This document shows positions 10,416 to 20,108 of a DNA stretch of 64,000 nucleotides, in pieces (position 1 is the stretch's first letter; the number at the start of each line of letters is the position of its first letter). The notes beneath the pieces are model-generated. The model did not search any database. It was given only the letters and a program-made list of their open reading frames with translations, and had not been told where the DNA came from. The stretch comes from Phlegmacium glaucopus (Eukaryota > Basidiomycota > Agaricomycetes > Agaricales > Cortinariaceae). The position numbers and the translations under genes are program-made. The DNA is taken from the NCBI GenBank assembly GCA_015039465.1, contig MU130362.1, positions 35,735-99,734 on the forward strand, read 5' to 3'.

Positions 10416-11100
10416 AATTGACAATAGATAACTGGTTGTATTCGAAGAAATGAATGAGGATGGGTGGCGTACATACTGATATGGGCAAGATCACCTTCAT
10501 CGTCTTTACACACTCAAGTGATGACTGATGGTCCAAAGAAATGAATAGCGTGCACTCATTAGCGCATGCTAGCCGGTACATGAGGGGCGGGGCGTGCAGT
10601 TCGCTAGGCATAAGAACAATGAAAGGAATTTTTATGTAAACAAACAAACAATGAAGGTTCTTTTTTTTGCAAAACTGATATATTGAGCTCCTTTGTCAAA
10701 ATAGAATTTGGTGACACGATGATGATAAGCAGACAATTAAGTATGTTAAAATACACTGCGTTTTTTTTAAAAGAATCCATTCATATTTGCGTACTTGAAC
10801 TTCGAGAATTGAAACTATGAGAAGTTTGTTCATCTCGTCGCGGACAGCTTCTAAACAATATGGAAGGTGAGTTATTCATTATCTAGCTGAATTCGTATCA
10901 TCGTACCATTCCGACTATCAGTGCAAGGTCGCTGAGACACATGGCACAATTCGATACTGATGATAAAATCCAGTCTGACGAGCGATGGGTGGCCTGGTGT
11001 GAGTTTGAGGGCCAAAGAAGTGAGCTGAAAGACGATAGAATGGGATTTTTACATTATGATTGACTAGAACAGATTGGGAGAGGGAAACATACAGTAACGA
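10416..11100. other. No gene; dispersed repeat fragments
   Basis: Holds the inverted copy of the 3.2 kb repeat (10,610-10,725) and, at about 10,484-10,515, a short piece resembling the sequence just upstream of the CK1 fragments (cttcatcgtctttacacactcaagtg). The rest shows nothing recognisable. Confidence 0.5.
10610..10725 (-). repeat. Dispersed A/T-tract repeat, copy 2 (inverted)
   Basis: The reverse complement matches 3,243-3,420: tcatcgtgtcaccaaat, ttttgac, aaggagctcaatatatcag, then an A/T tract and cattgtt. It is shorter than copy 1. Confidence 0.55.
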
Positions 11101-11400
11101 TCAACTTGTGAAGAATGAACTTTTTTGTGCGAGACCAAACTCGATAACGTTAATTTGGCTACCGTGATTCGACTTGTGGGTGCTTGGCTTTGACTGATTC
11201 AAGTTTGATGGCAACTTCCTCGCCTGAGATGATGTTGGTTCCGGGATAATGAATATCGCCTGAAAAGAATGGTTTAAGTGGCTCATGGTTTAAACACCTC
11301 GACATCGGAACGGACAACACACCGAAAGAACCGGGCCCATCACTTGAGTGTGTGGAGACGACAAAGGTGAGCTTTGTTCATCGCGCCACTTATCTAGTTG
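11101..11400 (-). pseudogene. Casein kinase 1 fragment with internal deletion
   Basis: The minus strand reads [20 protein letters not shown], then ESVKAKHPQ. It then jumps to a segment resembling the CK1 DFG region (INVIEFGLAQK, where the family has VIDFGLAKK). The whole middle of the kinase is missing and the DFG Asp is Glu. About 100 bp of upstream non-coding sequence is shared with the copies at 4,980-5,100 and 14,880-15,060. It lies just downstream of the RasGAP pseudogene, in the same orientation. Confidence 0.7.
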
Positions 11401-11574
11401 ATAAAAGTTAAGAGCATCCTGTTAACGATAACAGTTCATGGCGTGTGAGCTATTCCGTGGAAGAGGTAGGCTATCTCAAGAGCGAGATGTCATTGCGCCA
11501 CTGGGTCTGCACCAATTTCTTTATTAGACAAAGGAATTCAAGAATCCATATCAGTACACACTCCACCTGTCCTC

Positions 11575-14500
11575 CGTTCAAGTTTTATGGCAAATACTGC
11601 ATCCTTATCCTGCCGAGGAGTTGAACAACTGCTGTATGTTAAGTGGAAGATGATAGAAACGCACGCGGACATCTGTTTCAATAAAAAGCCCTTCGGCCGT
11701 GTTTCGGTTTGCATGTCAGGCCATAAGATCAGAATATTCTCGATGTTCGTCGGATTTTAAATTTGATAGGCAGGGTACCTCCATTGGCGGGCCAAGGTCG
11801 ACGAGCAGGGCGCAAAGTCTATCCCATGCCCGCTTACCGGTGATAGTAGAAGCATCACCTCCGATAGACTGTTTCAATAAGCTTAGGAGTTCTTTCCCTA
11901 TCTTGTCGGCGTGCTTGTGGAAGAATCGGTGCAACACAACAGCGTTTGTGTCGTCCGATGTTATGCCGAGCCAGTGATCATTGCTATCGTCGTTGGTAGC
12001 TGAGAACTTCTATTTTGTATCTGTAAGAATCTATCAATCGTAGAAATTCAATCACTAACATGCATCTCGGAGAGGAATCGGGTGATATTTGCAATATTGC
12101 TTTCCAGGAATTTATTCAAAATCGTCATGTGAGCTTCTTTGCCGAAGAATATGTTGTTTGCCAAGTTGTGGATGATTTTCGCAATGACCATCAAACCCCG
12201 ACGCAGCACCTGGTAGTTTTCCTTCGGCATCTCAATATTGATCGTATTCGGTGAGACTACAGCGGGAGAAATGAAGCTTTGCACTATTCTTTAGGCAGAA
12301 ATCAGGATTTATACTGGTTTGGACTCACCGCAAAAAAATGAAAGCACCCATGGCAGCATACTTGGAGTCGGGCCAGACTTCAGCTCTAGTAACATAAGCA
12401 GTCATACTTTAACGCAACGCCAAATGTTAGACTTACACCACTTTCGCTATGTGGGCACATATCTCTCGGAACATTCTAAACGCAGTCAGTCTTACATATT
12501 TTATGGCAAATGGGAAAAGGAACCATACCCGGGTAGAGCAGGCAACGAAGAAGAGATAAGTCCCAAGAAGGTGGATGCCACATATTCCACGTTTTTCTGA
12601 TTCTCTATTATGTCTTGTCCCATAGCTTTGCTTGGATCAAAGCAACCATAGTGTCGAGGCTGGACCAAGTTTCTCAAATAGCTATAGCCATGTAACCGCG
12701 CAAAAGCCAACAAAAATCTCGAGCAAGTTGAGTTGCTCCTAAATAAACTTGCTTCATTGCCTGTTAAGTGTCGAAAGTTAGTCAAGTACAAGAGAGGATA
12801 AATCAACATTTACTTGTTTGTGCAACTTCACGTTCAACCATGAGCTTGATAAGGTTCAACAAAGATTCTCGAGAGTTGAAGACATTGAGAAGGACAAATA
12901 TGATCAGCTCCACTTCTGCGGGCGGACATACCTCGCAGATCATAATTGCGAGTGCCATCTAGTCCGAGGTGGATTGTAGCTACGCGATAGAATAACCGAT
13001 TGGACTTACATCGTGAGAAGGACAAATATGATCAGCTCCACTTCTGCAGGCGGACATACCTCGCAGATCGTAATTGCGAGTGCCATCTAGTCCGAGGTAA
13101 ATTGTAGCTGCGCGATAGAATAACCGATTGGACTTACATCGGAGCCTCTGACCAACTAAAATAGTGAATGAGAATGGAGCGGATGTATGACGATGGAATT
13201 GAAACTTACTTCACAAAGGGAGGCGTGACGCGCCTTGGTCAATGATTTATCTTCTGGGTCGAAAACAGTCCCTTGACCAATAACTCGAGTGAATACACGA
13301 GCAAATATCAATCGTTCGCGAGTGTCCTCGTCGTATGCAAGAGGCAGACATTGCTTGAAACCACTTTCACTGTTGGCCGTGACTAGATGTGCCAAGCCAG
13401 TAATGACAAGTTCACGAAGTTCTGATTCCTTCTACGAGACACGGGGTTTCTGCACGGCGAGTGGGGGTTAGGGGTAATGATAGTGTAACGCAAGAACATC
13501 ATACAAGGTAAATAGAATCAATTTCTGAGTCATTTTCCGGGGCCTAATGACAAAGTTATATGTTGAAATCACTCGTAGTAAGAAGAGGGTACTGACCACT
13601 TCAAGCTGACAGGTTTCAAGGCTCACAAGCAGCGCTGTCGAATATTTATTGAAAAGTCGTGAAACATAATGTACGGCATCATCTCCGGTATTGGAAGTAT
13701 CGAGTGAACGTAGCTGCAAACGATCCAACAATTTGACGATCGCTCGAAGACATGCCATATTGATATCGTTAAGGAGAACATTCGGGGGCGTCTCTGGTAC
13801 CTATAACATGTTAGGCGGGATCTCGAAGGTAAAAACAGGAAGCGTACTCTCTGTGACATCCATTGAAGAAGAATATCCAGAATAATATAGCGAGCAGGAT
13901 TGTCTTTCCAAATCGTCAAGGTATCCGTACGGCTGCAAACACTTTCACATAGGACACAATATTTGATCTTGATACGAAGGGTAGATGGGCCTGAGAAGGG
14001 GGCAATAAAGGTCGCCAACATCTGCATCGATGAACTCATGTCAACGTTCATGACATCTTCCAACGCTACTTCAGTGTTTTCAGTTATAAGCTTCAAAATG
14101 CTGATAATGCTGATAACCTGGGGAAAAGGCAAGTTAGAAGAATTACGTTTGAGAATACACTAACCAAAAGGCTTACCTGGTCCAAAAGCACTGCGCATGT
14201 GTCAAATTGTCGTGACTCAGACTCATCGTCAAGCAGGGTAATTGTACTGTATAGGTAGACAAGATAAGTATAGGATTAGTCTTAGATTTTGAAAATTTAC
14301 GATTCCAAGTTTCTTATCAATTTTCCATAGAGGCGAGGGCTCAGCTCGGATCCTAGTGCATCTCGTACGACATCTTGGATGTGAATATCACCGGCGACAA
14401 GGAGGTTGATCAGGTTGCCCACAAAATCTTCGACCAGAGGCAAAGGACATTGGATGACACGTATTCTATCCTTCAGCACTCCTCCCAAACGACGACGTGG

Positions 14501-14872
14501 ATTCCAGCTGAGAACGATAACATTCGAATCAGCTTGCGGATCCGCTTTTGATGGACCACATGACCTAGCCAAGTGAAAGTCAAAAAATTTCTCAAGAGGT
14601 CAAGAAAATGTAAACCTACCAACCACGGTCACGCGAGGATCGCCCAGCTGCTCATAGATCAGGTTACGCTGAGATCTGTCTTCGTCAGTGATGGTCAGAT
14701 TTGGAGGGGCATCCGGTTGATGTTCAGCATGACAAATCAAGCGAAGACCTTTAGCTGCCAATTGCGAAATATTATTATCTGCAGACGCTAACGCAACAAG
14801 GAATGAAATTTCCATCAACACGAAGGCAGGTATTCGGTCAGGGTCGACTTGTACGGCTTTCACTTGTGGAAG
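11575..14872 (-). pseudogene. RasGAP (neurofibromin/IRA-like) pseudogene, truncated at both ends
   Basis: About 12 exons on the minus strand. The central region reads VLMEISFLVALASADNNISQ, RRLGGVLKDRIRVIQCPLPL, then exons for the helical pre-GAP part. The GAP domain follows: NEASLFRSNSTCSRF with the likely arginine finger, the FLR / FISPAVVSP block split by an intron, and NYQVLRRGLMVIAKIIHNLA, then NNIFFGKEAHM. These are hallmarks of Ras GTPase-activating proteins, which switch Ras off. Fungal IRA proteins exceed 2,000 residues. Here both ends are missing, with no N-terminal exons beyond 14,872 and no Sec14/PH part. A TGA at about 11,716 interrupts an otherwise continuing frame, and a 128-bp duplication breaks another exon. 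Same-strand CK1 fragments flank it. Confidence 0.75.
12891..13146 (-). repeat. 128-bp tandem duplication across an exon-intron boundary
   Basis: Copies start at 12,891 and 13,019 (aggacaaatatgatcagctc) and run to the ttggacttacatcg motif, with about five mismatches. The unit covers the start of the exon encoding MALAI(M/T)ICEVCPPAEVELI plus the preceding intron. 128 is not a multiple of three. Splicing the extra copy puts the following exon out of frame. Confidence 0.8.
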
Positions 14873-14879
14873 CTAGTAG

Positions 14880-15060
14880 TTGCCTGAGATGATGTTGGTT
14901 CCGGGATAATAAGTATCGAATAAGTATCGCCTGAAAAGAATGGTTTAAGCATCTCATGGTTTAAACGCCTCAGTATTGGAATGGACAACACACCGAAAGA
15001 GCTGGACCCATCACTTGGGTGTGTGGAGACGATGAAGGTGAGCTTTGTTCATCGTGTCAC
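14880..15060 (-). pseudogene. Casein kinase 1 5' fragment
   Basis: On the minus strand the shared upstream block (ccacacacccaagtgatggg, cggtgtgttg, ccattcttttcagg) is followed by the text for IIPEPTSSQA, i.e. GTNIISGE in the kinase frame. It then ends abruptly where the RasGAP pseudogene begins. The same piece occurs at 11,210-11,400. Confidence 0.6.
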
Positions 15061-15175
15061 TGAGCAAGTCTCTGAGTGTGTCACTGAACGAGTCACTGAG
15101 CGAGTCTCTGAGTATCACTGAGCGAGTCACTGAGCGAGTTTCTGAGTGTCACTGAGCGAGTCACTGATGTTTGCT
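15055..15175. repeat. Short tandem array (cactgagcgagt units)
   Basis: Roughly nine imperfect 12-20 bp units alternating cactgagcgagt, ctctgagtgt and tcactgagcg, directly next to the CK1 5' fragment. Confidence 0.8.
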
Positions 15176-15189
15176 CATGTTGTCGATGA

Positions 15190-15599
15190 GTGAGGCGAAG
15201 GGTGTTTCTTTTTGTTTTTCTGATGGAAATATGAAAAATATTTTAAAAAATATTTTTCTTAAGGAAACACTTAACATATTTACACGAGATAAATGAAAAA
15301 ATTAACTGCGCGAAAATATGAATAATAAAACAATAAGAGTATATGTAAGAAATACACAAAAAAAAAGGTAAGGTATTTCTTTTGGAAACAGCCACAAAAC
15401 ACATATTGTGTTTTATGCCTGTTTCTGAAAGATAAACTTTGGAAAAAATGTCTAATTTTTTTGTGGGAAACATGTGAGAAACACATGATGTGTCTTTTGA
15501 ATTTTTCTTTTATAAAATCTTTTGGTGTTTCTGTGAGAAAATCTTTTGGAAATGACAAAACATATCTAAAAATAAGTTTCTCCAATGGAAACACCACCC
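15190..15599. other. A/T-rich stretch, no gene
   Basis: Strongly A/T-rich with T and A runs. Open frames on the minus strand are composed of low-complexity Phe/Lys/Tyr text and repeat short motifs (CF..VS.KK), so they are not credited as genes. Confidence 0.5.
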
Positions 15600-16932
15600 A
15601 TCGCCAGCAGTGATCAGCAGAGTGGACCTTGCTGGAATTAATGAGAGAAGTTCTTCAGGTTCATTTTATTTTTAATATCATCACTTGTTGTCTAATTTTG
15701 TAATTTTAGGAACCCCGAGATGCACAAGCATCCTTTTCATCTGAAACTGCTCCTACTGTGTGGCGTAATATTCCAATTCTAGAATGCCTTCAAGAACGTT
15801 GGGAAATTATGGCAAAAACCTCAAAATTTCGGCCTGTGAAACTGGCAATTGAGAAAGGATTGGCCAAATTAAATAAATGGTATAAGGCTATTGACGAGAC
15901 TGATGTATATTTTATCTGCTTGGGTGAGTTTTATCTTTATCCTCTTGTTCTGTTTCTATATATTTACTATTACTTCCAGCACTGGACCCTCGTTTCAAGC
16001 TTGCATATGTTAAGCGTAACTGGGACTCTCAATATTATGATGCTGGATATAAAGCTTTGGAAGAAGTGGTATGTTGTTAATTTTAGGATTTTATTTTATT
16101 ATTATTGTTAATCTTTTAATTTATTTCTCTAGTTTGACCAGTATAAAGAGGCTGGTGGTCCCTCTACTAAAAAGACACCAGCTACCTCTTCCAGTACAAG
16201 TAGTAAGTTTTAATCCAGTTTGTTTTATTATTTATACTTACTATCTTTCTTTAGATTTGCCTGTACCAAAGAAGGGTTATGCATCATCATGGATGAGGGC
16301 CTCAATTAACTTATGTCTTCAAGATGATCAAGCCCTCCAACAGAATGTTCGCCAAGAGCTTCTTGACTATCTCAAAAGTCCTTTGGAGTCTGAGGATTGT
16401 GAGCCTGTCCACTGGTGGGGTGTGAGTGTAATTTTCTATTATTTTAATTAATATTTAATGGTTATTCTAGTATCATGCTGTTCAGTATCCAACACTGTCT
16501 CAAATGGCTCGTGACTACTTAGCAATTCAAGGATCATCAGTATCATCTGAAAGAGCCTTTTCAGCAGGAGGAAGAACAGGTACTGTGGACAGGAATCAGT
16601 TGGGTACTAAGACTTTTGAAGCTCTTCAGACTTTGAGAAGTGCTTATAAAAATAAGGTAGTTAGTGCATTAGAAGAAGCTACTGCAGCTGCTCCTAAGGA
16701 GTGGGCTATGGAAATATAGTTTATACTTTGTTTCTTATATTTAAATCAAATTGTTTTTTGATAAATGGTTCTTATGGTTCAAACCAGTTCTGAACCAGAA
16801 CTGAACCAAGAGAACCGGTTCTGTTGGTTCGGTTCTGGTTCTGGTTCTGGTTCTGGTTTTCCTAAGTGGTTCTGGTTCTGGTTCTGAGAAAATGGGTCCC
16901 GAACTGAACCGAACTGAACTTCGGCAACCCTA
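15600..16932 (+). mobile_element. hAT DNA transposon, 5'-truncated, 3' terminus present
   Basis: Carries the C-terminal part of a hAT transposase (separate entry). After the stop comes a 160 bp subterminal region packed with ggttctggttc and gaactgaacc motifs. It ends in gaacttcggcaacccta (16,916-16,932), the reverse complement of a hAT-like terminus tagggttgccgaagttc. A related terminus flanks the unit at 58,276-61,946 (13 of 17 positions equal). No matching 5' terminus is found upstream, so the left end is lost. Confidence 0.75.
15712..16719 (+). pseudogene. hAT transposase, C-terminal part
   Basis: Five exons with short introns: TVWRNIPILECLQERWEIM to ETDVYFICL; ALDPRFKLAYVKRNW (the family's 'LDPRyKl' block); FDQYKEAGGPSTKK; SSWMRASINLCLQDD to PVHWW; and YPTLSQMARDYLAIQGSSVS, SERAFSAGGR. 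The last is the hAT C-terminal dimerisation domain (family pattern YP.La..A.d.Lai..sS..sER.FS). It ends in TAG at 16,717-16,719. The N-terminal BED finger and the catalytic RNase-H-like first half are absent, so it cannot act alone. Confidence 0.8.
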
Positions 16933-17525
16933 ATTTTACCCCCAAAGGGATTGCAGCGCCCAATGAAATACGACCTCTGACTGCCAACGTGGACCCTCTT
17001 GGCTCTTTATCAAAAGTGGCAGGCTCAACATACGTACACACCGAAGATAACAAAGTGTACTATTTCGAGAAGACTGGCAAAAATTCTACATATGTAATCT
17101 CAAAAACGGTCGTAACCATCATTGTTGACACCCTATCCAGCCTGAGCTTTTGAGAAATCAGACCACAATTTATTCAAATCGGCGATATTGTTGAGGTTCA
17201 AGTTTCGTTCATTGGCGTACCTTTGCGAGACAACAAATGGAAAATAAGCATGGTACTGAGGAGTATTAGTTTATTTGATGGACAATTCACTCAGGTCAGT
17301 CATCATGTATTAATTAGGGTCATAACTAACAGAAACACAATTCAGGACGCATTCATGAAAAACTTTACCCAGAACACAGGGGCGGCTGAAAAGGTAAAAA
17401 ATGTATTGAAGAGAAAGGTCGGTTATACAGAAGAGGAGGTGTCGATGACGCGTGCTAAGCTGACCGAAATGGACATAGATAAGGAGATGGACTGCGAGGA
17501 GAGCAATAGTGTTGAAAAAGCATGA
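16933..17525 (+). pseudogene. Conserved uncharacterised family member A, 5' truncated by the hAT
   Basis: Starts abruptly at the hAT terminus. Three coding blocks are joined by introns of about 70 and 50 nt. Block one, through NVDPLGSLSKVAGSTYVH and KVYYFEK, aligns with DPRGVLENLTKEGYVYSKEN of the gene at 27.6-28.9 kb. Block two is IQIGDIVEVQVSFIGVPLR, DNKWKISMVLRSISLFDG, against RIGDIVEIQVSFIVVPLKDN and MIVVLRSIALLDP. Block three ends in an acidic tail with KRKVGYTEEEV (against LKRRVGYRDFSDDE) and TGA. The intron at the Gln after the 'FDG.FTQ' motif is in the same place in both. The two are therefore paralogues; function unknown. The upstream half is missing. Confidence 0.7.
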
Positions 17526-17894
17526 GTTATCCATACGGTACTAGGTAGCATAGTGCTCGACAATGGTACAGAATGTTTCAACTTTCAAAGACCTTGCAAA
17601 AGACCTCAATTGCACCGATTGAGAGAAAATATACGAAATATATTGAAAGAGAAATTATTTATAGCTCTATAATACATGTTTTATATTGAATAATACTACA
17701 GAAGATTTTGATAGCGCCTTTGTGAGCGTTGAGTTTCTTAAAAGGGAGCAGTGACTTGTACAGTGTTGTCGCGCGGCAAAACAAGGCCATCACCATCAAC
17801 ACGTGCAATCACGGAAGTTACCGGCAAGTCTTGCGTTACCTTTGAACGCTGCATCCGCTTATAAGAACGAGCCCCTAAAGGGGACTCGTAACAG
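17526..17894. other. No gene seen
   Basis: Downstream sequence of the truncated family member, then unassigned sequence up to the start of the dispersed repeat. Confidence 0.4.
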
Positions 17895-18730
17895 CGACTG
17901 TACACAGGGTCCCGATCTCCAAGATTCACGAAAGGATACTCTTTCACTTAGTCTAATCTGGTGCGAAGGTCCCGGTGCAGGCCCAGGGAAAAGACCCTCA
18001 GTGGATCTCGCAATGGGATTTCCAGTCGTACGTCCACCCTTCTGCAATCATGGCGCATCGCATCCTTCGTTTTGAACTTTCCTCTCGTGAAGTAGGGAAA
18101 CAATGCGAAACGTCAGCAAGGATAGCAGGTGCACCACAGCGCAATCAACCACAACCACACCTCCAGCAACTCTCCTTCTGTCCCAATCTCCCTCATTGAT
18201 GATTGGTCCTTATTGATGATAGCTCCGTCAATCCGCTTGACACATACGATGGCACCAAGACTAATATTTCCAGCCTTCAGTCTCGCGCGCTACCTGTTGT
18301 CCATCGTTGCCAACTCTGCATCCCGCGAACAATTGCTTGGCCTCTTTGGTATCATCTGTACTCCGGTATAGGCCCCGAAGCCATGTCATACCTCGCTGAG
18401 CTCAGAATTCATCGCGAGATGAACATGTCCGATATGGTCCATGAATTGGTGAAGGAATAGTTAGAACGAGACCCCACCACACATTCAAAGGGAAAACACC
18501 GATGACCCGGACAAGACTTGAATTACGCGCTCAGATATCCAAAACCTGTAATGTCACAACAACGACAACCTTTTCCTCGATCCCCGTTGATGCTTCTGAA
18601 GAAGCAGAAATTGACGGAGATAACGATACGGTGAGCACTCCACCAACCAAGATCAATCCATTGATGAAGATGGATGGAAGGATACAACTCGAACTTACAT
18701 GTAGATTTGAGGTAGATTGATGAAAATTTC
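17895..18730 (+). repeat. ~800 bp dispersed repeat, copy 1
   Basis: Nearly identical to 25,607-26,395 in the same orientation: cgactgtacacagggtccc, ggtgcaggcccagggaaaag, ggatttccagtcgtacgtcc, ccagcaactctccttctgtc, and ending gaggtagattgatgaaaattt. Frames are short and broken in both copies. It may derive from a gene (gtaagt-like donors and a repeated 'SxxALLSIVADSA'-type frame), but I cannot name it. Confidence 0.8.
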
Positions 18731-18922
18731 AATACGGAAAGGAAGAAATAAGAAATAAGACATTCAAATTTTAGTCGCTAATTTGAGTACATCATTTTTT
18801 GAGAAGAATATGCTTCTCTGCGTTGAGAAGCATCTGAGTTCTAATTCTTCTCAAAAAATGACGTACTCAAATTAGCGACTAAAATTTGAATGTCTTATTT
18901 CTTATTTCTTCCTTTCCGTATT
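18731..18922. repeat. Foldback (long hairpin) element with nested stem-loop
   Basis: The left arm starts aatacggaaaggaagaaata and includes cattcaaattttagtcgct. The right arm, ending tattt cttcctttccgtatt, is its reverse complement over about 78 bp with one or two mismatches. The loop holds a second perfect stem, atgcttctc / gagaagcat. It could be a MITE. It begins exactly where dispersed-repeat copy 1 stops matching copy 2. Confidence 0.8.
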
Positions 18923-18997
18923 CCATAGCCACTCTTAACTTCCTCGCTTCCTTCACTTTCATCCACCAACGTCCTCAACAAACATCAACATACTTGG

Positions 18998-19390
18998 ATC
19001 ATGCCAACATTGGATGCTGGGCAGCTCAGAGACCATGCTGCTAGGTATGTGCCTTTCTATTCTACACTACTGTCGGTACATACACTAAGTTGCTGTTTGA
19101 AGCTCGTCACACACCCGGATTTGTCATCAATAACAACAATTACAATCACAGCTCACAATTGGTGCGAAATTGGTGCGTATATGCTACTTACTTTTAGCAT
19201 GCCCTCTTTCTAATGTATGTTATGTTTATTCTGAGGTGTTTTTAAGAGTCAGAAGGATTGCAATGGCCAAGGATAAGGATGAGGGTAGAGGGAATGCCAA
19301 TAGGGACAAAATTTATGTATATTATCAAATTAATAATATCAATGTATATAATATATATCATATAAATAATAGACAGATTATCGCAGCCTG
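18998..19390 (+). other. Possible 5' fragment of a gene
   Basis: A pyrimidine-rich leader (ttcctcgcttccttcacttt) precedes ATG at 19,001, giving MPTLDAGQLRDHAAR up to a gtatgt donor. Later acidic text (MAKDKDEGRGNANRD) could be another exon. No family is recognised and nothing continues it, so this is weak. Confidence 0.25.
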
Positions 19391-19546
19391 AAGCAGCCTG
19401 AAGCAGAAATATCTGCGACAACAAAATACTGAGATATATTTTTAGCAGAATATCGCAGAAAAAAATCTGCATTGTTGGACAAAATCTGCAGTTGGCTGTG
19501 TTTGTCTGTTGGGCTCTGATATTCGCAGAAAATCACAGAAAATCAC

Positions 19547-19930
19547 ATGTCCGAGTTTCACTGGGAGCTTGAACGTGGACCGGATATCCATGTGGATATC
19601 GCCTGGAGTTCATTGTGTGGGAATGAAGAAGAACAGAGTCAGATGGTCACGATTGACTTTACGATGGCATCATTCCAGCCTTCAGCGTCTCGTGCACTGT
19701 TGTCCATCGTTGCCGACTCTGCATGTGCGGGCGGTTGCTTGGCCTCTTTGGTATTATCTGTCCGGTATAGGCCCAGATGCATCTTCGAGATGAATATGTC
19801 CATGAATGGTGAAGGAACAATTAGAACGAAATCTCACCACACATTTAAAGGGAAAGATCCCAATGACTCGGACAAGACTTGGATGTATAGATGGAACAAT
19901 ACGCCCACAGATATAAATTAGGTCGTAATA
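19547..19930 (+). repeat. Dispersed repeat, diverged copy 3
   Basis: Shares ccagccttcag, tctcg, gttgtccatcgttgcc, gactctgcat, cttggcctctttggtat and tcggacaagacttgg in order with copies 1 and 2, but is clearly more diverged. It is open through one frame of about 124 codons; this is not taken as a gene. Confidence 0.6.
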
Positions 19931-20108
19931 CTAAATAGTACAGTATATGGCCAAATGTGAATTTCCCCAATCTGTGTCCCACCTTGCAGCCTCAACGATT
20001 CCCTAACTCCATATGATGCCTTTCATTTAGAACCTCACGCGCCCAGCCTGTGAAGAGATGCTTGGGAAGATATTAGTATCATATACTGATAATATCGTCA
20101 AACAGGTA

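Noticed and set aside
15243..15597. Minus-strand frames rich in Phe, Tyr and Lys
   Set aside because: A/T-rich low-complexity sequence; no introns, motifs or start context.
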